Positions 1 through 7,720 of a DNA stretch of 45,411 nt are shown piece by piece. The stretch is taken from assembly GCA_910586315.1 (NCBI GenBank), contig CAJUIP010000029.1, forward strand, positions 1 to 45,411, given 5' to 3'. Under the pieces are notes generated by a model that made no database searches, was not told where the DNA came from, and saw only the letters and a list, made by a program, of their open reading frames with translations. Numbering within the stretch: the stretch's first letter is position 1; each line of letters starts with the position of its first letter. A program made the translations under genes and the position numbers. Origin of the DNA: an uncultured Lachnospiraceae bacterium (lineage in GTDB: Bacteria > Bacillota > Clostridia > Lachnospirales > Lachnospiraceae).

Positions 1-59
1 TCCATTTTTCGGAACACGAAAAACTCCAATGCCCTCAACTGGCTAAAGCCGTAACTATG

Positions 60-84
60 AGAAACACGCTTTGCGAGTTTCTCA
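60..84. repeat. Perfect-looking hairpin beyond the rplT terminator
   Basis: GAGAAAC and GTTTCTC arms flank a second complementary pair (CGC/GCG) around a very small loop. The stretch from 1 to 150 holds no convincing gene; this hairpin is the only structure I see there. Its function is unknown. Confidence 0.35.
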
Positions 85-147
85 AGTTATCACGGCAGTC
101 GCCAAGGTCTCGTGCGAGCACGGACTTTAGCTCGTTGATCGCGTAAA

Positions 148-193
148 TAAAAAAGACGCCTCCTCTCCGGTTTCCCCGGAAAAGGACAGCGCC
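148..193 (-). terminator. Rho-independent terminator of the infC-rpmI-rplT operon
   Basis: On the minus strand a long stem (GGCGC with GCGTC, then TCC..TTCCGG with CCGGAGAGGA, loop GGAAA) is followed by TTTTTT. It lies 17 nt beyond the rplT stop, where the operon should end. Confidence 0.8.
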
Positions 194-209
194 TGTGGGA
201 TTTCTCAAA

Positions 210-566
210 TTAAGCCAGTTTGCTCTTCGCAAGCTCAGCCAATTTAGTAAAGCCTTCTGCATCGTTGATGGCCATATCGGATAATACCTTACGGTTCATA
301 ACAACGCCGGCCTGCTTTAAGCCAAACATAAACTTGCTGTAAGAAAGTCCGTTCATTCTCGCCGCCGCGTTAATACGGGCAATCCAGAGTTGTCTGAACT
401 GTCTCTTTCTTTCTTTTCTTCCTGCATAAGAGCTTGTTAACGCTCTCATTACAGACTGTTTTGCTACTCTATACTGTTTGGAACGTGCTCCTCTGTAACC
501 CTTAGCCAGCTTCAGCACTCTGTTATGTTTCTTTTTGGCATTTAAGCCACCTTTCACTCTTGCCAT
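210..566 (-). CDS. rplT: 50S ribosomal protein L20
   Basis: The 118-aa product has the usual L20 length and the basic N-terminus beginning MARVKGGLNAKKKHNRVLK, followed by the conserved RKRQFRQLWIARINAAAR segment. L20 binds 23S rRNA early in large-subunit assembly and, in Firmicutes, also represses its own operon by binding the leader mRNA. It is the last gene after infC and rpmI, starts at ATG 566 behind an AAGGAGG site, and is followed by a terminator. The leader far upstream (about 1344-1530) is the expected target of L20 feedback. Identity is certain. Confidence 0.98.
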   Translation of the reverse strand: MARVKGGLNAKKKHNRVLKLAKGYRGARSKQYRVAKQSVMRALTSSYAGRKERKRQFRQLWIARINAAARMNGLSYSKFMFGLKQAGVVMNRKVLSDMAINDAEGFTKLAELAKSKLA

Positions 567-599
567 TGCTCAAATTCCTCCTTCTTAATTCCGGATCTA

Positions 600-797
600 C
601 TATAAATACGGTAAAATCTTCTTCATTACCTTGCTGTTTGTGATGTCAGTAACGATGTCTTTTCTAAGATTTCTTTTCCGCTTTGTAGATTTCTTAGTTA
701 AGATATGAGACTTGTAAGCTTTATTTCTTACCAACAGACCTGTTCCGGTTTTTTTGAAACGCTTTGCAGCTGCTCTGCTTGTTTTCATTTTAGGCAT
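600..797 (-). CDS. rpmI: 50S ribosomal protein L35
   Basis: A 65-aa, very basic protein beginning MPKMKTSRAAAKRFKKTGTG, the hallmark of L35, a small component of the large ribosomal subunit. It lies between infC and rplT in the standard order, 33 nt upstream of rplT and 25 nt downstream of infC. The ATG at 797 follows AAGGAGG at good spacing. It is co-transcribed from the infC promoter and should share the L20-responsive leader control. Confidence 0.98.
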   Translation of the reverse strand: MPKMKTSRAAAKRFKKTGTGLLVRNKAYKSHILTKKSTKRKRNLRKDIVTDITNSKVMKKILPYL

Positions 798-822
798 TAT
801 AGTTTCCTCCTTAAAGTTATTC

Positions 823-1329
823 CTATTTTTTTGCAGTTAAAAACATTACCAGGCTTCTTCCTTCTACCTTGGAAGGCTTATCTACGACTGCGATATCGGA
901 AAGCTTTTCAGCGAAATCATCCAAAATATACTTTGTCTGGTTCATGTGAGCCATCTCCCGGCCTCTGAAACGAAGCGTTACTTTTACCTTGTTACCTTTT
1001 TCGATAAATTTCCTTGCGGAACCAACCTTCGTATTCAGATCATTCGTATCGATATTGGGAGAAAGGCGTACTTCCTTTACCTCAATGACCTTCTGCTTTT
1101 TCTTCGCCTCTTTTTCCTTGCGGACCATCTCATACCTGTATTTTCCATAGTCGATGATCTTGCAGACAGGCGGTTTTGCCGTCGGGGCGATTTTCACAAG
1201 ATCCAATTCTGCATCCCGGGCCATCTTATAGGCATCCTTTGCAGACATGATTCCAAGCTGCTCTCCATTTTCACCAATCAAACGAACTTCCCTATCACGA
1301 ATCTGTTCGTTAATCATTAACTCGCTAAT
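823..1329 (-). CDS. infC: Translation initiation factor IF-3 with AUU start
   Basis: IF-3 binds the 30S subunit, prevents premature 50S joining and checks the start codon. The N-terminal domain (INEQIRDREVRLIGENGEQLG), the lysine-rich linker (KEKEAKKKQKVIEVKEVR) and the C-terminal domain (VKVTLRFRGREMAHMNQ) are all present. The in-frame ATG at 1317 is 21 nt from the only good SD (GGAGG, 1339-1343). The codon ATT at 1327-1329 is 9 nt from that SD and in frame, giving 168 aa that begin (M)SELMINEQ. IF-3 rejects non-canonical starts, so an AUU start lets it repress its own synthesis, as known for infC in other bacteria. The start choice is inferred from SD spacing and family precedent. Confidence 0.95.
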   Translation of the reverse strand: MSELMINEQIRDREVRLIGENGEQLGIMSAKDAYKMARDAELDLVKIAPTAKPPVCKIIDYGKYRYEMVRKEKEAKKKQKVIEVKEVRLSPNIDTNDLNTKVGSARKFIEKGNKVKVTLRFRGREMAHMNQTKYILDDFAEKLSDIAVVDKPSKVEGRSLVMFLTAKK

Positions 1330-1343
1330 AGCCGTACACCTCC

Positions 1344-1530
1344 ATACTCATTTTCATACTCATAAATCAATAGAAAAGAAAAAGCAGATAGTAAACTATC
1401 CGCTCATTAACTGCATCGGTTCGGCATGCTGCTACATGACAATAAACCAAATGTTTATAAACCCGGGTCACTGACTCGTGCCAAGGTGAGGCGGATACCT
1501 GCTTTCTTGTCAGTTGTTCTCACAACTTAA
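1344..1530 (-). promoter_or_regulatory. L20-type leader of the infC operon with attenuator
   Basis: A leader of about 190 nt separates promoter and infC. Near its 3' end a terminator stem (GCGGATAG at 1403-1396, loop TTTA, CTATCTGC at 1391-1384) precedes a U-rich run. Upstream, TATCCGC (about 1497-1491) is complementary to the 5' arm GCGGATA and could form an antiterminator. This matches the known L20/IF3 operon leader of Firmicutes (Rfam L20_leader), where L20 binding favours termination. The ligand is inferred from that family, and the alternative pairing is seen in the sequence. Confidence 0.75.
1374..1403 (-). terminator. Attenuator hairpin before infC
   Basis: An 8-bp stem GCGGATAG/CTATCTGC (one G-U) with a TTTA loop is followed by TTTTTCTTTT. 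It sits about 45 nt upstream of the infC SD, so it can end transcription before the structural genes. Confidence 0.75.
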
Positions 1531-1533
1531 AAT

Positions 1534-1562
1534 AATATACTATATTTTCCGGTATTTGTCAA
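1534..1562 (-). promoter_or_regulatory. Sigma-A promoter of infC-rpmI-rplT
   Basis: Minus-strand TTGACA (1562-1557), a 17-nt spacer, and TATATT (1539-1534). It is near consensus and correctly placed upstream of the leader. Confidence 0.9.
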
Positions 1563-1590
1563 CTTATTTTTCACACATTTCCTATGTAAC

Positions 1591-1632
1591 CAAAAAGCCG
1601 GCAGCGCCCTGTCAAAAAACGCCCTGCCGGCC
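1591..1632 (-). terminator. Terminator downstream of the DUF1540 gene
   Basis: Inverted repeat GCCGGCAG (1597-1604) and CTGCCGGC (1624-1631), followed on the minus strand by TTTTT. It lies 75 nt past the stop of the 1707-2021 gene. Confidence 0.7.
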
Positions 1633-1706
1633 TTTATTCATAACCGTTCGCATCTTCCTGCCTGCTTACAGCGGTGAAAAAGCACGCGGCGCCAGCCTTA
1701 TTCTCC

Positions 1707-2021
1707 TTACCTCTCTCTAAAGCTTCCGCATTCGGTCTGGCCCACGGCTCTGGCGCCGTCTCCTGCGATGGAGATCCGTTCCGCCCGGCACTGGTGATCG
1801 TCATTATACAGACAATTGGTCACATCACAATCCACCTGCAGCTTGGACTCCGGCGTCTTAAACAGATTTTTAAATAAACCACCCCTGTTTTCCTCAAAGC
1901 TTCCGCAGCATGTGTCACAGCAGGCCCTGGCTTCAGAGCCCTCCACAAGGATTCCCTGCTTGCAGCAGCACTTTTCCGCATTGTGCACACAGGTGGTAAC
2001 GGTACAATCCAGTCTGGTCAT
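1707..2021 (-). CDS. DUF1540 domain protein, two copies
   Basis: A 104-aa cysteine-rich protein made of two similar halves. Residues 3-41 (LDCTVTTCVHN...CDTCCGSF) and about 63-101 (VDCDVTNCLYN...TECGSF) each carry the DUF1540 pattern of spaced Cys residues, probably a small metal-binding module. DUF1540 proteins are common in Clostridia and sporeformers, with no firmly assigned function. The ATG at 2021 follows AAAGGAGG. It appears monocistronic and ends at its own terminator. Confidence 0.85.
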   Translation of the reverse strand: MTRLDCTVTTCVHNAEKCCCKQGILVEGSEARACCDTCCGSFEENRGGLFKNLFKTPESKLQVDCDVTNCLYNDDHQCRAERISIAGDGARAVGQTECGSFRER

Positions 2022-2087
2022 CGTTGTATACCTCCTTTTTCGTATTTACAAAGGTAGTATGCTCAGAATCCCTTTCTTCATTCTCCG

Positions 2088-2552
2088 TTAACTGATTCTT
2101 TCCTCTATTTTAATGCCAAGACGCTTTAACCGTTCCAGCAGGGTAGAGCTTTCCTTCATGAGCGGATAAATTTTAACAATTTCTTCCCCCCGAACATCAA
2201 CCAGAGCGTAGCAGATATGGGAGTCTCTCTTTTTCTTTTTGTATACTACTGCCTTTTTCAGGTCTCCAAGCGGTACGGTCCTGGAAGCGGAAAAGACCGG
2301 CCGGATCTTTACCGTTTTTCCGTCTGCCGTAACCTTCCACATAAATCCCCAATAAGCAAACACAGCTCCCACCACAGCAAAGATAATGAAAAATGCCTTG
2401 GCAAAAAAATTCCCGTCTGTGGCAGGATTCCTGTAAAAGCTTACCATGGTCAAAGTATCCACAATCCCCATGAGAGGGACCACCAAAGTATATTTAACTT
2501 TTAGCACTGGAAGATTTTGTATCTGCGGCTTCACGTCTTTTTTTATTTTCAT
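2088..2552 (-). CDS. Small membrane protein of a YcxB-like operon (DUF6560-like)
   Basis: A 154-aa protein with two likely membrane segments (about residues 24-42, and 51-71 with FFIIFAVVGAVFAYWGFMW), then a soluble C-terminal domain resembling the PH-like end of YcxB-type proteins (VTADGKTVKIRPVF...). The start codon overlaps the stop of the preceding gene by 4 nt, so translation is coupled and the two products probably act together. It recalls the DUF6560 family, but this is from memory. Function unknown. Confidence 0.7.
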   Translation of the reverse strand: MKIKKDVKPQIQNLPVLKVKYTLVVPLMGIVDTLTMVSFYRNPATDGNFFAKAFFIIFAVVGAVFAYWGFMWKVTADGKTVKIRPVFSASRTVPLGDLKKAVVYKKKKRDSHICYALVDVRGEEIVKIYPLMKESSTLLERLKRLGIKIEERIS

Positions 2553-3160
2553 GATACGGCCACCTTTACCCTCTCAATCGTCTTCTGGCATTTCTTTTCC
2601 AGAAACGCTTTAAACTGCTCCGGTCTTCCCTTGTAAAATCCTGCCTTTTCCACCGGAATCACCATGGCGCGATTCCAGAAAATCATATAGTAGTCCGCAG
2701 TCTCTTTTATCCATGCCACACCCTCATACCGGTACATGGTTACAATTCCCGGACTGTCCACCTGGAAACCATCTTCACTGAATATGACCGTACACCGTTC
2801 ACCGGCACGCCCGGAGCTCTCTAAAATCATTCTGGCCTGGTCACGTTCCAAAGCCTCTGCCGTCTCTTTTTTGTCATCCTTTCCAGATCTCTTCCTCCCA
2901 TTCATCTGCCTCATCACAGATACAAATATCAAAGACATGAATACCGCCTGCAAAATTCTTATAGCAGCGTCTTCACTGCGGAAGGTGGTAAAGAAAACGG
3001 CAAATGCCACAACAGCCAGCACCCCGTCGGAAAACTGAATTTGGGGCAGGCGGAATCTCTGCTCTTTTTTCACCACAGGTTCCTTCTTCCTGGAAGCCAG
3101 AACCTGATTATAAAACATGTTTTCATCATAAGTCATTCTGACCGCAAATAAAGGTTCCAT
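2549..3160 (-). CDS. YcxB family membrane protein
   Basis: A 203-aa protein. A hydrophobic pair (about residues 45-80, VLAVVAFAVFFTTFR and ILQAVFMSLIFVSVM) is followed by a C-terminal YcxB-like domain (TVIFSEDGFQVDSPG...YEGVAWIKETADYYMIF...VPVEKAGF). YcxB proteins are membrane-anchored, PH-fold-like proteins of unknown role. It is the middle gene of a three-gene minus-strand operon, 6 nt after the first gene and overlapping the third. Similar domain layouts across the three suggest gene duplication. Confidence 0.8.
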   Translation of the reverse strand: MEPLFAVRMTYDENMFYNQVLASRKKEPVVKKEQRFRLPQIQFSDGVLAVVAFAVFFTTFRSEDAAIRILQAVFMSLIFVSVMRQMNGRKRSGKDDKKETAEALERDQARMILESSGRAGERCTVIFSEDGFQVDSPGIVTMYRYEGVAWIKETADYYMIFWNRAMVIPVEKAGFYKGRPEQFKAFLEKKCQKTIERVKVAVS

Positions 3161-3166
3161 TTTACA

Positions 3167-3736
3167 TTACCTGACAGAGACAAGCTCAAGCCTTATCCCG
3201 CTTTTCCTTTCCAGAAAAGTCACGAAATCATCGCCGCTTCCCTTTTCAATATCTTCTTTCATAAAATAACGGATAATATTTCCTTTTTCCACAAGCACCA
3301 GCATTCCGGTAAATTCCAGAAGCCTTCCAAGATTGGAATATTGCACCCGCGCCGCCTCATTTTTTCCGATGACCTCATAGCAGTTTTCATAAAACCGATA
3401 TTCCCAATCATAATTTCCATTGTTTTTTCCTGCCTCATACTGGATATGAATATTCTTTTTCGCGTCGAACCAGGTTCTGAGAAGGGAATAAACACCCGCA
3501 GCCAGCGCCAGCACACAGATAATGTCCAGAGCCATGACGATTCGTGCCGCGATTCCGTCAAGGACTCCCACAGCCAGAGTGCAGACTGCCGAGAGGCCCA
3601 GCAACATCAGCAAAATCTTTTTTCCCCCTGTGGCAAAACCAAGTTTACGTACCCCCCGTTCCAGATGAAGCAGTTTCTTTTCCGTCACCTGATGATGTAC
3701 CAGAAAAAGTGCATCTTTTTTCTTTTGCAGCTCCAT
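3167..3736 (-). CDS. YcxB-like membrane protein, first gene of operon
   Basis: A 189-aa protein with two membrane segments (about residues 40-58 ILLMLLGLSAVCTLAVGVL and 65-86) and a C-terminal YcxB-like region (YDWEYRFYENCYEVIGKNEAARVQYSNLGRLLEF...GNIIRYF). It begins the operon. The ATG at 3736 follows AAAGGAG. The closest neighbour in layout is the YcxB-like gene at 2549-3160. The molecular function of the family is unknown. Confidence 0.75.
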   Translation of the reverse strand: MELQKKKDALFLVHHQVTEKKLLHLERGVRKLGFATGGKKILLMLLGLSAVCTLAVGVLDGIAARIVMALDIICVLALAAGVYSLLRTWFDAKKNIHIQYEAGKNNGNYDWEYRFYENCYEVIGKNEAARVQYSNLGRLLEFTGMLVLVEKGNIIRYFMKEDIEKGSGDDFVTFLERKSGIRLELVSVR

Positions 3737-3780
3737 GCATGCTCCTTTCCAAAGCCTCTGCTTATAATAAAATACATCTG

Positions 3781-4689
3781 TTAAAATATCAGGATCGCCA
3801 GAATCAGTCCCGCAATTCCCACCAAAATGGAGATGGAATTCACATCACTGGCCAGATTTACATCGCCGTCAATCATGGATGTATAGGGAACACCCAATGA
3901 CGATACCGGAGCAAACATTAAAATTGCAAGCGTTCTTCGTATCTCATCTCCAAAGGGCGCACACCGGTAAAAAAATAAAGCCAGCACAATGGAAATCATA
4001 AACCTGGTTCCGATAATTTTACAGACAGACGCCGCCTGCTCCTTCGACATATGAATTTCCAACCCGATTCCAATCATGAAAAGAGAGAGAAAGCTGTTGG
4101 CATTTCCTATGGTCTCCGCCAGCTGAATACAAACGCCAGGAAGCTTTATTTTAAGAAGAGCCAGAACAGTCATAATCACATAACAGTCAAAAGGAACCGA
4201 CATGAAAAGCTGCTTCACGACCTGCCCCGGCCCTTTTGCCGTTCCCTTTCCCGACACAGAAACAGCGATTGCATAGGAACCGCCTGTACATACCATAGCA
4301 TTTCCCGCGTCAAAAAGACTGGCGGCCGCCACACCTGCAGCTCCCAGAAAGCTTTGGACAAAGGGCATAGTAAAACAGCCGATGTTATAGCCGGAAGCAT
4401 TGATGAGGCCAAAAGCCTTCTCTTCCCTGCTTCCCTTAAAAAACAGGCCATACCCGACAACTGCGAAAAAACCGCTGCAAAGAAGACCGACAGCCACAAT
4501 GGACAGCATAGAAGCTGTCATGGAAATCTTGCTGAAATTAAACACAATGGCCGCCGGGAGAGTAATTTTTATGACCAGCTTCGAGAACACCGGGAGGTCC
4601 TTCATTCCAAAAATTCCCATTCTCTTTAACCCGTATCCAAAGACGATAATCATGATAAAACATGCCGCCCTTATTAGTACTGTACTCAT
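3781..4689 (-). CDS. AEC family transporter
   Basis: A 302-aa, very hydrophobic protein with about ten predicted membrane segments and the usual auxin-efflux-carrier layout: an N-terminal GYGLKRMGIF loop, then KLVIKITLPAAIVFNF, and a matching C-terminal repeat ending in VSSLGVPYTSMI...ILVGIAGLIL. AEC proteins export organic anions such as malate; the substrate here is unknown. The open frame extends upstream, but ATG 4689 is preferred because AAGGAG lies 5-6 nt before it and the next residues (MSTVLIRAACFIMII) start the first membrane helix. It is transcribed alone. Confidence 0.85.
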   Translation of the reverse strand: MSTVLIRAACFIMIIVFGYGLKRMGIFGMKDLPVFSKLVIKITLPAAIVFNFSKISMTASMLSIVAVGLLCSGFFAVVGYGLFFKGSREEKAFGLINASGYNIGCFTMPFVQSFLGAAGVAAASLFDAGNAMVCTGGSYAIAVSVSGKGTAKGPGQVVKQLFMSVPFDCYVIMTVLALLKIKLPGVCIQLAETIGNANSFLSLFMIGIGLEIHMSKEQAASVCKIIGTRFMISIVLALFFYRCAPFGDEIRRTLAILMFAPVSSLGVPYTSMIDGDVNLASDVNSISILVGIAGLILAILIF

Positions 4690-4722
4690 GCTTTCTCCTT
4701 TTTCCTGCCAGCGTACTGTCTG

Positions 4723-4754
4723 CACTATATCTGGCGAAACTTTGCAGTATAGTG
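4723..4754. promoter_or_regulatory. Inverted repeat upstream of the AEC transporter gene
   Basis: CACTATA (4723-4729) and TATAGTG (4748-4754) are perfect inverted copies 18 nt apart, 34 nt upstream of the transporter start. A dimeric regulator site is plausible. The rest of 4690-5015 shows no gene I can support. Confidence 0.35.
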
Positions 4755-5015
4755 TTTCCCGCTTTATCGGGCAGATTCGTTCCATGTCTTCCGACATTAT
4801 ATCTCATATTCCTGCATGAATCAATCACTGTTTTTCTGCCGTTTCCGTCTCCTGTCTCCATTGTTACATTCATGGGTATCCTGTGAACATAACCGCATAT
4901 GCCCATTAAAATTGCCTGTGATAATGGAGCATATGCTTTGGCCCCATTATGATACTGCCTCCCGCTCAAGAAACGGAGTGACTGACCGGGAAGTGAACAG
5001 TAACTCTCCTTTTGC

Positions 5016-5044
5016 TTTACATGGCTTCTGCAAAATGATATACT
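5016..5044 (+). promoter_or_regulatory. Promoter of the 50-aa coiled-coil gene
   Basis: TTTACA (5016-5021), a 17-nt spacer, and TATACT (5039-5044), 35 nt before the ATG. Confidence 0.65.
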
Positions 5045-5078
5045 TTATATGAAATATTTTCCGGGAGGAACAGGCAGT

Positions 5079-5231
5079 ATGATAGCTGAAAAGGATAAAC
5101 GGATTTGCAATCTGGAAACAGAAGTCCGCCGCCTGCGGGACGAGAACAAAAAGTTAGAGGAGACCGTTGAGTGGATGCATGCTCTGATCTGGCAGATGGT
5201 AAAGGAGAGAGAAGAAAGAAAACTTCAATAA
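5079..5231 (+). CDS. Small coiled-coil protein, 50 aa
   Basis: The product (MIAEKDKRICNLETEVRRLR... to ...ERKLQ) is almost entirely one charged amphipathic helix with heptad leucines and valines, so a short coiled coil. An upstream in-frame ATG at 5049 exists, but the GGGAGG at 5063-5068 fits only the ATG at 5079. It has its own promoter and terminator. Function unknown; such small coiled-coil proteins recur in Lachnospiraceae genomes in my recollection. Confidence 0.7.
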   Translation: MIAEKDKRICNLETEVRRLRDENKKLEETVEWMHALIWQMVKEREERKLQ

Positions 5232-5266
5232 GGTGTGCTTCCGCGCACACTTTATTGAAGTTTTCA
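5217..5266. terminator. Bidirectional terminator overlapping the stop codon
   Basis: An 18-bp stem runs from AACTTCAATAAGGTGTGC (5221-5238) to its complement at 5245-5262 with one G-U, flanked by AAAA and TTTT. The gene's TAA lies inside the 5' arm. Confidence 0.85.
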
Positions 5267-5385
5267 TTGAGCGCTCTTGTCGTATTAAAAATTAATGGCG
5301 GCTTCCCGCGCCCTTACAGAATCTGGTGTTGGTGTGAATTGTAACAATTAATATTGTTTATTCTAAGATTCATGTAGAAAATCTA

Positions 5386-5415
5386 TTGACAGGCCAATTT
5401 TTAAAGTCATATAAT
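5386..5415 (+). promoter_or_regulatory. Promoter of the chemotaxis receptor gene
   Basis: TTGACA (5386-5391), an 18-nt spacer, and a perfect TATAAT (5410-5415), 63 nt before the start codon. Confidence 0.85.
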
Positions 5416-5477
5416 GGATGTAAGCTCCCATGAGGAGAAATATAGCTTCGGCACAATCATTATTGAGGTGAAAAGAG

Positions 5478-7451
5478 ATGAAAAGCATTCGGAAAAAAAT
5501 CACAGTATGCCTGATGGCAACCGTCTTAACCGCATTGATCGCAGTAGGAGCAGCCAGCAGCGCCCTGAGCTATCGGAGCACGCTCGCCACTGTAGACCAG
5601 ATGATGAGTGAAACAGCAGTGTTGGCGGCTCAGCACATTGAGCAGGAACTGACTGCCTACAAGAATGTGGCCATGGACACCGGCTGCATCCCGCAGCTGT
5701 CTGACGATGCTGTATCGCTGGAGGAAAAGCGCGCCATCATCGACGAGCGCGTGGCTATGCACGGTTTCCAGCGGGGCAACATTATCGGTGCTGGCGGCTG
5801 CAGCATTTTCGACGGCAACGACTACTCAGACCGGGAATATGTAAAGCAGGCCATGCAGGGCAATGTCTATGTGTCCGAACCGTTAATCAGTAAAATTACA
5901 GGAGAGCTGTCCATCATGGTGGCCGCACCTCTCTATTCGAACGGGAGCCATGGAGGCGATATTGCAGGCGTAGTCTATTTCGTGCCCCAGGAAACCTTCT
6001 TGAATGATATTGTTTCCTCCATCCAAATTGGAGACAACTGCCGGTCTTACATGATTAACAAATCCGGCTACACCATTGCAGATATTACGTTGGATACCAT
6101 CACTACCCAGAATATCGAGCAGGAGGCATCAAGCAATTCTTCCCTGAAAAGCCGGGCCGCCCTCCATACAGCCATGCGTCAGGGCAAGAACGGCTTCGGC
6201 TCTGTCAAAGCAGCAGACGGGCCCCGGTTCCTGGCTTATGCCCCTGTGAAAGGCACTGATGGCTGGAGCCTGGCCGTGGAAGCGCCCAAGAAAAACTATC
6301 TGGCGGATACATATTCCAGTATCTTCATCAGTATGCTAATGATCGTGGTTTCTATCATAGCATCTATCGTGGTGGCCCTGAAGCTGTCCAGCAACATCAG
6401 CGGCCCCATGCAGGCTTGCGCCGAGCGGATGAAACTGCTGGTAGAAGGCGATCTGAAATCTCCTGTCCCTCTGGCCACTGGTCAGGATGAGACGGCGGAG
6501 CTGACCCGCTCCACCGCAGCCATGGTGACAGGCTTAAACACCATCATTGACGACATCAGTTACCTGCTCAACGAAATGGCCAACAAGAATTTTGACATCA
6601 AGTCTCCCCACCGGGACGCCTATGTGGGCGGCTTCCAGAGTATCCTGTTGTCCATGCGTACATTGAAACTGGAGCTCAGCGGCACCATAAGACAGATTGA
6701 CACCTCTGCCGGACAGGTATCTTCCGCCAGCGATCAGGTGTCCACGGGAGCGCAGACGTTAAGTCAGGGTTCCATGGAGCAGGCCAGCTCCATCGAAGAG
6801 CTGGCGGCCACGATCAACGACATCTCCGCCAGCGCCCAAAAGACCTCGGCGGCTGCGGAGGAGGCAGGCCGGTTTGTGGGCCTGGCCGGCGCCCAGCTTG
6901 GCACCAGTGTGGAACACGTCGAAGAACTGAATGCGGCCATGAAACATATATCCAACTCCTCTGAGGAGATTTCTAAAATTATCACTACCATTGAGGATAT
7001 CGCGTTCCAGACAAATATCCTGGCGTTGAATGCCGCCGTGGAGGCCGCCCGGGCAGGTTCCGCCGGAAAGGGCTTCGCGGTAGTGGCCGACGAGGTACGC
7101 AACCTGGCCTCCAAGTCTGATGAGGCCGCCAAGGCTACCAAAGAACTGATTGAGAGTTCCATCATCTCTGTCTCAGAGGGCAGCCAGGCAGTAAACCGTG
7201 TCACCGCATCCCTGGAACGGACCAGCCAGCTGGCAGGCAACGTAACCACCCAAATGGAGGTGGTAGTGGAGGCCGTGGACAATCAGACCACTGCCCTTGC
7301 CCAAGTTACTGAAGGTATCAACCAGATTTCCTCCGTAGTACAAACCAACAGCGCCACTTCCGAAGAGAGCGCCGCTGCCAGTGAGGAACTGTCAGCTGAG
7401 GCTAACAGCTTAAAGCAGCTGGTGGCTAAGTTTACTCTGGCTTCCGATTGA
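5478..7451 (+). CDS. Methyl-accepting chemotaxis protein
   Basis: A 657-aa transmembrane receptor. Helix TM1 spans about residues 8-30, followed by an extracellular dCache-type sensor (about 35-275, with YSDREYVKQAMQGNVYVSEP and the SLAVEAPK end), TM2 (about 281-304), a HAMP linker and a long cytoplasmic signalling coiled coil. The hairpin tip (EDIAFQTNILALNAAVEAAR, then AGKGFAVVADEVRNLA) lies at about 505-545 and contacts CheA/CheW. No C-terminal CheR-binding pentapeptide is visible; it ends KFTLASD. The ligand is unknown. ATG 5478 has AGGTG 7 nt upstream. No other chemotaxis genes are nearby. Confidence 0.95.
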   Translation: MKSIRKKITVCLMATVLTALIAVGAASSALSYRSTLATVDQMMSETAVLAAQHIEQELTAYKNVAMDTGCIPQLSDDAVSLEEKRAIIDERVAMHGFQRGNIIGAGGCSIFDGNDYSDREYVKQAMQGNVYVSEPLISKITGELSIMVAAPLYSNGSHGGDIAGVVYFVPQETFLNDIVSSIQIGDNCRSYMINKSGYTIADITLDTITTQNIEQEASSNSSLKSRAALHTAMRQGKNGFGSVKAADGPRFLAYAPVKGTDGWSLAVEAPKKNYLADTYSSIFISMLMIVVSIIASIVVALKLSSNISGPMQACAERMKLLVEGDLKSPVPLATGQDETAELTRSTAAMVTGLNTIIDDISYLLNEMANKNFDIKSPHRDAYVGGFQSILLSMRTLKLELSGTIRQIDTSAGQVSSASDQVSTGAQTLSQGSMEQASSIEELAATINDISASAQKTSAAAEEAGRFVGLAGAQLGTSVEHVEELNAAMKHISNSSEEISKIITTIEDIAFQTNILALNAAVEAARAGSAGKGFAVVADEVRNLASKSDEAAKATKELIESSIISVSEGSQAVNRVTASLERTSQLAGNVTTQMEVVVEAVDNQTTALAQVTEGINQISSVVQTNSATSEESAAASEELSAEANSLKQLVAKFTLASD

Positions 7452-7485
7452 CCGGTTGCATTTTTTAATCGGTAAACGTTCTTCG

Positions 7486-7588
7486 AGTGTGCAGGTCAAA
7501 AAACGCAGGTGTAGTGGGGCTACGCTGAGGCCTTTGACCTGTGCATCCGGGAAAACAGGCAAGTGAATGCCTTTTTGGCAATTCCCGG
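7486..7588 (+). terminator. Hairpins after the chemotaxis receptor gene
   Basis: GCAGGTCAAA pairs with TTTGACCTG across about 30 nt, and CCGGGAA pairs with TTCCCGG further on. Neither has a clear U tract, so they may assist the terminator at 7604-7660. No gene is visible in 7452-7660. Confidence 0.35.
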
Positions 7589-7603
7589 AACTTCCTATTA
7601 CAG

Positions 7604-7660
7604 AAAAAAAGAGCCGCTGCTCCGGTAGATGAATCATCTGCCTTTGCAGCGGCTCTTTTT
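7604..7660. terminator. Strong bidirectional terminator at host/prophage border
   Basis: GAGCCGCTGC (7611-7620) and GCAGCGGCTC (7646-7655) form a perfect 10-bp stem flanked by AAAAAAA and TTTTT. It can end the chemotaxis gene and, on the minus strand, is placed as the native terminator of the tRNA whose 3' end remains at 7663-7687. Confidence 0.85.
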
Positions 7661-7662
7661 CG

Positions 7663-7687
7663 TGGACCTGAGGGGAATCGAACCCCT
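7663..7687 (-). other. tRNA 3'-end fragment: probable attachment site (left prophage border)
   Basis: On the minus strand this reads as a T-stem AGGGG, loop TTCGATT, stem CCCCT, the acceptor 3' strand CAGGTCC and discriminator A. The anticodon and D arms are missing upstream, where AT-rich phage sequence begins. This is what integration into the 3' end of a tRNA gene leaves behind. The matching complete tRNA (5' acceptor strand GGACCTG) should be at the right prophage end, outside the window. The isotype cannot be told. Confidence 0.8.
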
Positions 7688-7720
7688 GTAAAATGCTTAT
7701 ATAATAAGGCTTTTCACAGG

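Noticed and set aside
1..147. Gene or RNA left of the rplT terminator
   Set aside because: Only a hairpin is visible; no frame with an SD and no tRNA- or riboswitch-like fold could be supported.
4051..4629. 192-aa rightward ORF opposite the AEC transporter
   Set aside because: A shadow of a hydrophobic protein: rich in His/Arg/Lys, with no SD and no family resemblance.
6764..7282. 172-aa reverse-strand ORF in the chemotaxis receptor gene
   Set aside because: It lies opposite the conserved signalling domain, is Ala/Ser-rich as expected of a mirror frame, and has no SD.
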